Positions 57,701 through 64,000 of a stretch of DNA of 64,000 nucleotides are shown here, piece after piece. The translations under genes and the position numbers were made by a program. This DNA comes from CAZDDI01 sp964504195 (GTDB taxonomy: Bacteria; Chloroflexota; Anaerolineae; B4-G1; SLSP01). Below the pieces are notes generated by a model. It searched no databases and was not told where the DNA came from. It saw only the letters and a program-made list of their open reading frames with translations. The first letter of the stretch is position 1. The number at the start of each line of letters is the position of its first letter. The stretch covers positions 124,001 to 188,000 of the forward strand of contig CAZDDI010000001.1 in NCBI GenBank assembly GCA_964504195.1. Reading direction: 5' to 3'.

Positions 57701-59121
57701 GTATTTTTATGCGCTGGACGCAGATAACGAATAGCAGACAGATCTGCATCAAAGATAAGGCTGGCAAGCGCTTTAGCATTTCTTATGGTTGCACTTACTC
57801 CAACGTAAAGCGGTTGATGTTGGCAAGCCTCTTCAAATCGTCGTAAGAGATGTGCTACGTTACAGCCAAAGACCCCTTCATACATATGGATCTCGTCGAA
57901 AACAACAGCTTCAATAGATTCTCCAAACAATACGCGATGATAGCGAGGAGATTGCAATGCACGATTAATCATATCGGGACTGGTAATAAGAATATCTGGC
58001 GGGGCCGCCAGAATGTCCCAACGTGTGAGACGAAAGAAATCAATTTCGGCCCCACAACTACATCGAGCACACACAACTTCGGTATCATCAACGAGTTTAC
58101 GGGTTGGGAAGTGTGTCAATACGGCAGAACAGGCTGGGCAGACTTGTAACAAACTTTTCTCTGTGCCCAAATTGAAGCTGGAATTTGGCGTGTCTCCAGT
58201 TAATACTCCAATTGTTACTTTGTTACCCTCAACAAGGGCCTGGTTCATAACGTATAAAATCTCTGTAATACGCTTAGCCTGGTCATTGGCGAGTGCCCGT
58301 GTAGGATAAAGAATCAGCGTGCTTATTTGGCGCGGAAGAGGTTGTCCACTAGCCAGCGCCGCTAATCGGCGATCATATAGGTGCGCAATTAAAGGTATCA
58401 AAAAAGCTTCTGTTTTGCCGCCGCCAGTAGGAATCGAAAGCAACAATGGGTGCCGTTCTGCGAGTTTATCCTGCCGTAATTCGGTGAGAATGTGATACAG
58501 AGCTTCTTCTTGGAATAAACGTAATCGGAAATCTGAATCCAATTCCCACAACTTGGCAATTGCATCATGCAAACGTATGGGGATCAGTTTTTCCTGGTCA
58601 AGAGAAATCAAAGTATCTGTTACCAAATCACTGATAAAACGTCCACTGCGAAAAGGGTAGATTGGATCCGGGGCGCTTTTTAGCCATAACATTTGATTGC
58701 CTAGTTTATCATCAGGGCCACTCATAAAAGCACGATAACTATTTGAGCCGTCGGCATGTTCTAAACGAACATCAGTAGCCGTAAGTATATCTGTAAGCAG
58801 GGCCATCAATCGCTCTGGGTTAAAAAGTGCTATAAGCAAATTTTCGCCGGTTTCTATCGGTGTATCGAGATCAGTAACTGCTTGAGTGATCTGACTTTCT
58901 AGCCAGCGGTTTTCTTCATCAACCACAATATTTTTGTAAACCAAGACTGAGGACAAGAGCGTTTTTTGATCAGGAGCAACAACTTGTCTAAAAAAGCCTG
59001 AATGGAGGTCTTCTAGCTGGAGAAGTAAACTCTTCAAAGTGCCTGATTTACAAATTACGGGTACACTTAAACCTGCAAGAGAGTCTTCACCAAGATGTGA
59101 GATGTAAACTTCTACGCGCAT
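54712..59121 (-). CDS. DEAD/DEAH helicase with zinc ribbons and DUF1998 (DpdJ/DrmA/DruE type)
   Basis: 1469 residues from the ATG preceded by AAAAAGGGGG; an upstream in-frame start lies in the previous gene. SF2 helicase: Walker A PTGGGKTE near 230, LYPTRALANDQ, TSPDMINRAL, DEIHMYEG near 407, VGVSATIR, then FANFRQDTDDIVRFL and TQRVGRGGRRRD near 692. A Cys-pair insert (VCPACSAV, CARCSCGAE) sits between motif Ia and DEIH. Several CxxC ribbons occur between about 1000 and 1180 (CPKCGATY, CTICGGEM, CGGCGNVY, CRACGTEL). The C-terminus is DUF1998 (HTVKHALIN, VDRIVGGSGCLYLL). These helicases are found in dpd, DISARM and Druantia loci, where they translocate on invading DNA. With dpdA genes in the same island, DpdJ is the best match. 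Confidence 0.7.
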   Translation of the reverse strand: MRVEVYISHLGEDSLAGLSVPVICKSGTLKSLLLQLEDLHSGFFRQVVAPDQKTLLSSVLVYKNIVVDEENRWLESQITQAVTDLDTPIETGENLLIALFNPERLMALLTDILTATDVRLEHADGSNSYRAFMSGPDDKLGNQMLWLKSAPDPIYPFRSGRFISDLVTDTLISLDQEKLIPIRLHDAIAKLWELDSDFRLRLFQEEALYHILTELRQDKLAERHPLLLSIPTGGGKTEAFLIPLIAHLYDRRLAALASGQPLPRQISTLILYPTRALANDQAKRITEILYVMNQALVEGNKVTIGVLTGDTPNSSFNLGTEKSLLQVCPACSAVLTHFPTRKLVDDTEVVCARCSCGAEIDFFRLTRWDILAAPPDILITSPDMINRALQSPRYHRVLFGESIEAVVFDEIHMYEGVFGCNVAHLLRRFEEACQHQPLYVGVSATIRNAKALASLIFDADLSAIRYLRPAHKNTSITDEERPYIDYEATPARYRHHYVVAPARIDNQRFQKTVTSTLNIVDTLAHLIRDPHFRKTLIFANFRQDTDDIVRFLRDQESRYYSPYVGQILPKLVAALAATGSTQSATLTKAEADIARAVDRWYRHAQDLGVVYEPPLEVGWHRGGLEKEERIKAVNRFSAVRQLTVSEEQGAAWPIDVMAATKTLELGIDIGDVTTVVNNTAPFSVNEYTQRVGRGGRRRDSLALTVISPTSPLDFYFLRHFEHYAHPTTDDFEDAPIIISNQDVLCSHLYARLLDYLAWYWGDDSNKSDLQAIDLKKFRVTVDGTPIGLGSDWQTFAKATFEIILTPSVITKLQAWIMRESAVIPDVQPTVISLAELQVWWSEKICRLHERIYGSKSDIAETDYLSGQDTKDRDLVPDMRSAGPQVGVYLIREKGEDELRDTLARSQAITSRPVGGFASQGSVTFRIEAIKSRDMMAERDLKRFFGRDPAASDAAVYFSRMFGTAALSSPFPQDPLDVPIEVDFVTPQDLSVKFHPYRFYCPKCGATYSDKRAGDEHCTICGGEMRQLTEVYVCGGCGNVYLPPVPKVCISPTCIAKASHRRDNTPFMEAVTKIGRYDRHNDYFRFTALPRLKWQCRACGTELNYHAHYELSTAILGQLDTAGWNDNTAASKAKGFLYFPESHFRKNYVVEGWHQARFNCKSCKDAGTYHKVHVTNIPTHRSVVHEYITPRETYAPVLNVTLGTWQFSRVSIIALAREKYRRYFSYPDQESMIFPDVVFPEPNKYLANMYETHAALLQLSGAMDAFLNTHSLAQDFIRGYEDICQSHAAAAGGEEDTDAESSEMTRPLAALLEWEKGRKPDPRRMWCDVVRGVVPNRECQDVACEHCRIREFDRRRFTRYLIIHTVKHALINAMPRFTGVNKNQLRGYIYPNDRHEYDLALVDRIVGGSGCLYLLRTNWIAIWQMTGELLDTARQDQSQLLLPYTCSRYNRDLCAALGFAFYEFVESGSK

Positions 59122-59134
59122 ATTCGCCCCCTTT

Positions 59135-60586
59135 TTACTGTTGGAGCGGAAACCCGCTACCTTGAAGCATAACCAAAACAACTTGCCGTGTGTATTCCAA
59201 AAGGTACCAACGAAGCGCTAACAATTGCTGCCCTTTTTCAAAATTTACCAAGCATTCTGTATATGCTTCTGTATTCAAATTATTGAAGGCTTGTTGCGCC
59301 AAGCGTTCTTCAATCTGCATCCAGCGCTGATAGGTAGCCCACATACCAACTTCAGCTTGCTCCGCACTAGCACCAGCTATTGATTGCATCGCAGATTGCA
59401 AAAACTGCTGAATTTCTTCACGTGCGATCCACCATCGTTCTTCAAGTTCCGAGAAAGAAATAGTACGCAAAGCTTCTGTGATGGTTTGTTGTTGCAAATC
59501 ATAGCGGATATTGGCAAGTTGCCTTTCAGCAACTTCTAGTTTCATGGTCAATTCCCGCTTTTGCTGGATAATGACTTCTTTAGTACGCTCTGCCTTTGCC
59601 AATTCCTGAAATAACGCTTCGTTTCGTTCAATTTCTTCATCTCGCTTGCTGTAGGTGCTTTTTAAGTCTTGTTCTACCTTATCCAAGCGAAGGCGCAGCC
59701 GTGCATTCTCGCGGCGCTGCTCTTCAAGAACCAATAAAGTTTCGCTATATTGTTGCTGCACGGATCCTTGTTGCAACCCACGCGTTCTAGATTGAGCTTC
59801 CAAACTCTCTCGTAGGTCCTTAACGCTCTGATGCAGCTCAGTGTTTACTGCTTGTGCTTCCACCACCTGCTGCCTCAAGCCGCGACATTCTTCCTCAGTC
59901 TGGTTCAGTCTTTTTGCTTGTGCTGTGAATTGTGTTTCTTCTTGTTCTAGTTGTTCTTTAAGAGCGACCAGTTGTCGCTGAGATTGTTCAAATTGCTCTT
60001 TTCGATGTTGAAGTGACCGAGTACTGTCTTCCAATGCTTGTTGCTTATCTGCCAGTGATTGCCTTAACTGGACGTTCTGCACTTGAATTTCTTGAAGTGT
60101 AGAAGTTAACACTTCTCCTCGGGCATGTGTAAACAGAGCAGATGTTTCGTCAAGTATCTCTTCAGTTAGTCCAGAATCAAGCGCTTGCTGAATTTCTGCA
60201 CGTTTAGTAAGTCGAAGCGCCCAAAACACTTGTAATTTATTCTCTAACCCATTGCGCACGAGCATTTCAGCGACATCGTCATGGAGCGTTTCTAGCGAAA
60301 CCGTCGCTGCTTCACTTAGCAGTAATGCGTTACTTTCGATCCACATAGTGAGAAATGTTTTGATTTTATCCGGGAGCTTTTGTGCATAACGCGCTAGTCT
60401 TTGAGGTACTTGATCCCAGGGCAATCTTGATGGGCGAAAGCCGGGGAACACATGTCGTTTCAAATAATTAGAACTCTTAACGAGGTTGCTGATTCTGACA
60501 CGCTCGATACCGGAGATTAAAGCAATCAACTGTTCTTCTGTGACATCCCAGGCGATAACCATTTTGTCTGTTTGCTCGTCGTTCAT
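59135..60586 (-). CDS. Long coiled-coil protein
   Basis: 483 residues, GGAGAG upstream of the ATG. The N-terminal 150 residues are globular and helical (EQLIALISGIERVRISN, LARYAQKLPDKIKTFLTMWIE). About 155-370 is a continuous Gln/Glu-rich coiled coil (LADKQQALEDSTRSLQHRK, LEEQRRENARLRLRLDKVE). The C-terminal 110 residues are helical with Trp (ERWWIAREEIQQFLQ). No catalytic motif. It would form an elongated dimer, perhaps a scaffold linking the helicase to its partners. Only 13 bp separate it from the helicase gene. Confidence 0.55.
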   Translation of the reverse strand: MNDEQTDKMVIAWDVTEEQLIALISGIERVRISNLVKSSNYLKRHVFPGFRPSRLPWDQVPQRLARYAQKLPDKIKTFLTMWIESNALLLSEAATVSLETLHDDVAEMLVRNGLENKLQVFWALRLTKRAEIQQALDSGLTEEILDETSALFTHARGEVLTSTLQEIQVQNVQLRQSLADKQQALEDSTRSLQHRKEQFEQSQRQLVALKEQLEQEETQFTAQAKRLNQTEEECRGLRQQVVEAQAVNTELHQSVKDLRESLEAQSRTRGLQQGSVQQQYSETLLVLEEQRRENARLRLRLDKVEQDLKSTYSKRDEEIERNEALFQELAKAERTKEVIIQQKRELTMKLEVAERQLANIRYDLQQQTITEALRTISFSELEERWWIAREEIQQFLQSAMQSIAGASAEQAEVGMWATYQRWMQIEERLAQQAFNNLNTEAYTECLVNFEKGQQLLALRWYLLEYTRQVVLVMLQGSGFPLQQ

Positions 60587-60602
60587 TCACAACTCTCCAA
60601 AA

Positions 60603-61016
60603 TCAATCTGCGTGTAAGATTCGGCGATCAACGAATTGATTAGCAGCTATCCAAAGCGTATTCAAGTCTTCTATTTGTACTGAATTCGATTTATTGATTA
60701 CTTCGTCCAAATCTTTGAATAATTGGATGGTACCAATGAGAGCGTGTTTTTGGCATTTTCGAATAGTTATCACCTTACCATTTTCAAACCGCCAGAATTG
60801 TTTTGCCGCTTTACACTTAAGCCAATTTTGCAACAAAACCCTCGTTTGAGGATTTGATGCTAATACTTCCATTTTTATCTCTTGCGCTTGATTTACATCT
60901 AGCAAACGCCCTATCGCTGCTATAACCCCTAAACGAATTTCTGCGGAAGAATCGGGCGCAATCTCTGTATAACAAATTAACAATATATCTTCTTGTAAAC
61001 CATTAACATGATTCAT
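60603..61016 (-). CDS. Small unknown protein between dpdA and the coiled-coil gene
   Basis: 137 residues; ATG at 61016 chosen because AGGAG lies six bases upstream (a TTG at 61031 is also in frame). Helical (SAEIRLGVIAAIGRLLDVNQ) with a basic middle (KCKAAKQFWRFENGKVITIRKCQKH) that could touch nucleic acid, and an acidic C-terminal helix (FKDLDEVINKS). No family recognised. Gaps of 11 and 16 bp to its neighbours place it in the same operon. Confidence 0.5.
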   Translation of the reverse strand: MNHVNGLQEDILLICYTEIAPDSSAEIRLGVIAAIGRLLDVNQAQEIKMEVLASNPQTRVLLQNWLKCKAAKQFWRFENGKVITIRKCQKHALIGTIQLFKDLDEVINKSNSVQIEDLNTLWIAANQFVDRRILHAD

Positions 61017-61027
61017 AAGAGCTCCTG

Positions 61028-62257
61028 TCAAGCATTGTCACCTGAGAGAGGTAATGCTTTTTCAAGCGTGGCCCGAAACTGATCATAAAACACCTTCGCA
61101 TTGTGAAACCCTCGGCGGCGGTTACGGTTGTTCCCTCGAAACAAAATGACTTCGATACCGATTTCCTGACAAATTGGGCAAGGACATTGCTTCCAGGGTT
61201 GGTCTTGCAATACACGCCGATACCAAACTTCATGATCACGATCTACCCCAAAGAGCCGGTCGTAAGCCAGCACTTCAGCGAGTGTGCTTTGTAGATCCCG
61301 CTCGCCGCGCTCAAATGCCCGTAAAGCATTGAGGGCGCGTTGTTCCAACTCAACCAGTTCCTCTTCGCTATTAATACCACCTGTGCCATTCACGATATCT
61401 TCTGGACGACTTATACCACGCTTGTCTCGCTTGCTGATTGCTTCGGGAATACGAATTGCGGCATAATGCAGACCATCAGCCGCCCAATAGTTATCCTCGC
61501 TTTTTCCCAGAAAGGCGCGGCGAATGGGGGATGCGCTATCAACCATCGTAACTCCGTAGCGAAGAAAATCTGGAATCAGAGATAAACGCGCCACACCGAA
61601 TAAGTGCAATTCTATCCCCGAAACAAGTTCTGGAGATACGGCTGCAAGTACATCCCGGATTGCTTTGTCGCCGCTACGCGCGAGTCCGCCTAATGCCAAA
61701 TGGGTATAATCCATTGCTATCAGCCGCCGAATAGCTTTAGCATACATTTCTGGAGTTTGCCCTTGTGCAATCCCGACCGGTATAAAAGTACAACCGCGTT
61801 CTTGGTGGCGTTTGATAAAGTCCTGGGCATTACGCAGGGTCAACTCCCAGCGACGCTGCTGTTCTTCCGGCGGGAAACTGCTAAAAATCAGATGATCTAT
61901 TGAAACACCATAAGTAAACCCGAGTGATTGGTAATAATCGAGGATTTCATCCGTAGTATAAGGCGGCTCATTATCATCACGGTAGGTATAAGCACCACAA
62001 TCCCCAAGTACCGGGATATTGGGATCTAGACTGAGAAAAGCATGAACACCACCAGACTCTAAGATCAATTTTTTGACTTTGGTGCTAATTACTGTTTTCG
62101 ACATAAGAACGCCATCGAAAATTGGTTCCTGGAAAAACTGATGGGCAAACCAATCATCTAGCCAACGATCATTTCGGTTAGCAGAAGGTTTATCGTGAAT
62201 AAAATCGTAATTGGGATCAACCATGTCCTCGAAGTTGGGAAGAAAGAATCGTAACAA
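61028..62257 (-). CDS. dpdA: TGT-like DpdA, long form (7-deazaguanine insertion in DNA)
   Basis: 409 residues beginning at TTG, with GAGGAG eight bases upstream. TGT-fold protein of the DpdA/TgtA5 group: GDCGAYTYR with D86 (TGT active-site region), VSIDHLIF with D121 in the position of a catalytic Asp, LALGGLARSG in the base-binding loop, and C-terminal zinc ligands C358-x-C360-x2-C363 and His385 (CPCPIC, 22-residue spacing). Known DpdA enzymes insert preQ0 or a derivative into DNA, giving a mark that the rest of the cluster reads as self. It differs strongly from the short copy at 44.2 kb, so the two may have different targets or roles. The next gene starts 11 bp after its stop. Confidence 0.8.
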   Translation of the reverse strand: MLRFFLPNFEDMVDPNYDFIHDKPSANRNDRWLDDWFAHQFFQEPIFDGVLMSKTVISTKVKKLILESGGVHAFLSLDPNIPVLGDCGAYTYRDDNEPPYTTDEILDYYQSLGFTYGVSIDHLIFSSFPPEEQQRRWELTLRNAQDFIKRHQERGCTFIPVGIAQGQTPEMYAKAIRRLIAMDYTHLALGGLARSGDKAIRDVLAAVSPELVSGIELHLFGVARLSLIPDFLRYGVTMVDSASPIRRAFLGKSEDNYWAADGLHYAAIRIPEAISKRDKRGISRPEDIVNGTGGINSEEELVELEQRALNALRAFERGERDLQSTLAEVLAYDRLFGVDRDHEVWYRRVLQDQPWKQCPCPICQEIGIEVILFRGNNRNRRRGFHNAKVFYDQFRATLEKALPLSGDNA

Positions 62258-62270
62258 GTCAGAATCTCCT

Positions 62271-64000
62271 CTATGCAGGTTTGTTGTAGCGCAGCAAAAT
62301 TATGTCCCCTACCACCGTGTACTGTAACGTCGGCGTCTGCGGTGATCCTTTCTCTGCCGCCCAGGTTTTCACGCCATCGGTCACATAGCGGCTGGCGTCG
62401 GAAACGGTCACAAAGCCCTTTTTATCGAGATCGGCCTTGCCGCTGAGGGCTTCCAACAGGTAATAGGTGAATACGCTACGCCTCTGCTCCGGACACTCCC
62501 ACGATTGTTGGTTTTCTTTGCAGGAGGCCAACACCGCCATACCCTCGGCTTCCTCAAACACGCGCCGAATGAACTCCGGCGTCATGGTTGGCTCGGCTTT
62601 GCCGATGGATGCGCCCGAATGACAGGCATCCAGAATGATGACTTTGGCATGTGCTGGAGACTGTTCGATGATCTCGCGCACATCTCGCATCGCCACAGCA
62701 GTATGTTTGAGGGCTGCAAGTCGTGTATCATGCGCGAGAAGATAACTCTCGCCATCGCGCGCCATCCCGTGCCCGCTGAAGTAGAACAGCAGCAGATCAT
62801 CTTCGCTTGCGGCCTGGGCAACAGTCGAAAGCTCACCCATGATATTACTTCGAGTGGGCAGGTGCTCAGGTTTAGCATCGGTAAGCAAACGGGCCAGTTG
62901 ATAACGCCCCGCGAGCTGTTCTTGAATAGCAGTCACATCGTCCACGCAAACGCTGAGGTTGGCAATGGAAGGATCAATATACTGGTTGACGCCAACCAAT
63001 ACCGCCCAGGCTTTGCCAGTGTTGAGGACTTGTGTCGCCTCTGCGGTAGGATCCGCATCGCCTTTAGCCCCCTTCTTACCCAGACGCGCCTTGATGCGCC
63101 CCCATAGGGCCTTCAAGTCAATCTGATTTCGGGTGCCTAGCTCAACGTTGTAGCTCAGAATGCCAGGGATGATGGGAATTGCCAGTTGCAGGTATTCATA
63201 GGCGCTGCCCGTATGTTGGGAGAGGGTGTCCACCGCAGTACGCACGTCAGGATTGAGTGCTGTGCCAGTCTGCTGTACTGATTGCGCCCAGGAACGTAAC
63301 TCGGCGACCATCTGCGTAGCTTCGGCTTGCTCTATCTGGTTGTGGGCGATAGCATCGAGAATTTGGGCTACAGATTGGCGGTCTTCGGCTTGCCCTTGAT
63401 CCAACTTGGCTTCGATGCGCTGTAAGCGCGCCAGCATTTCTCCATTATCTCCAGCTGTGGATGATTGTGGGGCAGGTGCATTGATAACTGGCTCAGTACG
63501 ATTAGGCGGCGTGGGTATTTGCGCCTGCCCCAAAATCTCTAATGTATCAGCTTCCAAAATCACAATGCCTCTATCTCGCCACATGCGTACATCGGCCTCT
63601 GGCAATCCAGGCCAGACAGCATAAGCGATGCGCGCGAAGCGGCTTTCAGCGATTTGATCGAACAGGAAGCGAAAATCAGGGTCAGTCAGATTGTAACCGA
63701 GGAACAATACAGTGTTGCGACGAAAAGCGCGACGCACCTCATCTAGCAACGGTTCGCGCTTCCGGTCACGCAACAAATCTGAGTGGTCGCGGTCGGTGAC
63801 GACAAGCGTCTCCGGCTGTTGTGCATCGCCGTAGAGTTTGATGAGCGTGGGGCGGTTGGGGTTGATGAAACTCACATCACTGCCGCGCACTACGCGATTG
63901 ATGCCGACGCCGACTTGTTGGAACGCAAGTTCAAGCAGGTTATCATAGGCTGTAGTAATCAGCGTCTCGATTTGATGTCCTTTTACCAGGTTAACAACAC
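62271..64000 (-). CDS. SIR2-like / caspase-family peptidase fusion (5' partial)
   Basis: The frame stays open to the window edge, so at least 576 residues are visible and the N-terminus is missing. A GTG at 63890 is only an internal possibility. The first visible part is the end of a SIR2-like domain: TLITTAYDNLLE, TLIKLYGD, VLFLGYNLTDPDFRFLF. A linker with helices follows (about 120-285 counted from the GTG). The C-terminal 240 residues form a caspase (peptidase C14) domain with both dyad residues: His in FYFSGHGM (codon near 62770) and Cys in LDACHSG (codon near 62623). The residue before YD in the SIR2 motif is Ala instead of Asn. Likely an infection-triggered protease. Closely spaced ahead of the long-form dpdA gene. 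Confidence 0.8.
   Translation of the reverse strand, partial: VVNLVKGHQIETLITTAYDNLLELAFQQVGVGINRVVRGSDVSFINPNRPTLIKLYGDAQQPETLVVTDRDHSDLLRDRKREPLLDEVRRAFRRNTVLFLGYNLTDPDFRFLFDQIAESRFARIAYAVWPGLPEADVRMWRDRGIVILEADTLEILGQAQIPTPPNRTEPVINAPAPQSSTAGDNGEMLARLQRIEAKLDQGQAEDRQSVAQILDAIAHNQIEQAEATQMVAELRSWAQSVQQTGTALNPDVRTAVDTLSQHTGSAYEYLQLAIPIIPGILSYNVELGTRNQIDLKALWGRIKARLGKKGAKGDADPTAEATQVLNTGKAWAVLVGVNQYIDPSIANLSVCVDDVTAIQEQLAGRYQLARLLTDAKPEHLPTRSNIMGELSTVAQAASEDDLLLFYFSGHGMARDGESYLLAHDTRLAALKHTAVAMRDVREIIEQSPAHAKVIILDACHSGASIGKAEPTMTPEFIRRVFEEAEGMAVLASCKENQQSWECPEQRRSVFTYYLLEALSGKADLDKKGFVTVSDASRYVTDGVKTWAAEKGSPQTPTLQYTVVGDIILLRYNKPA

Noticed and set aside
54712..59121. Classical DISARM locus
   Set aside because: The helicase resembles DrmA in having DUF1998, but no DrmB, DrmC (PLD) or DISARM methylase gene lies next to it; the dpdA genes fit a dpd-type system better.

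Overview
The window looks like a chromosomal segment of a Chloroflexota bacterium. The lineage is inferred from mostly GC-rich codon use, a Tad pilus operon, very large secreted proteins with CARDB, PA14 and PKD modules, and two secreted proteins that end in the same LPLVLRG tail, which I associate with Chloroflexota exoproteins. No rRNA, tRNA or CRISPR array was seen.

Layout. (1) 1-6.5 kb, plus strand: the end of a Tad/Flp pilus operon (TadB, TadC, a Flp-type pilin, three TadE/TadG-like minor pilins, two secreted or anchored proteins), closed by an OB-fold SSB-like gene and a hairpin. (2) 6.7-20.2 kb: a promoter and two giant secreted proteins of 3310 and 1153 residues that share a domain and a C-terminal tail. 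(3) 20.2-44.2 kb, plus strand: an integrated mobile element of about 24 kb. It starts with a 1.1-kb non-coding region and ends with a tyrosine integrase. Between lie about 35 mostly small, unrecognised genes in translationally coupled blocks, with a few recognisable enzymes: a Prim-Pol primase, an amino-methyltransferase, a SWIM zinc-finger protein, a stand-alone RNase III domain, an adenine methyltransferase fused to an SNF2-type helicase, and DUF3307 and DUF6573 proteins. (4) 44.2-64 kb: a defence island. It has two TGT-like DpdA proteins (7-deazaguanine insertion into DNA), a DpdG/DpdH-like pair, a DpdJ/DrmA/DruE-type helicase with DUF1998, a large partner protein, a coiled-coil protein, and two effector-like fusions: SIR2-nSTAND-HEAT-FGE and SIR2-caspase.

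Two things stand out. First, most gene blocks of the mobile element are preceded by the same three-part RNA architecture. Two long helices interleave (A-B-A'-B'). B' overlaps a third arm, C, and C pairs with C', which contains or touches the ribosome binding site. The primary sequence differs each time while pairing is kept, so these look like a family of cis-acting RNA switches. A tandem array of seven shorter units at 20.63-21.24 kb has the same A-B-A'-B' topology with compensatory changes. Second, the defence island combines two different DpdA paralogues with effector-like proteins whose SIR2-like domains both seem to lack the catalytic Asn.

How parts may work together (inference): the integrase and primase maintain the element, the leader RNAs set expression of its blocks, and the element-encoded RNase III could act on those hairpins. 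The minus-strand run from 64 to 48.5 kb is tightly spaced or overlapping and probably one operon. The 44.2-48.5 kb genes diverge from a short promoter region with an inverted repeat.
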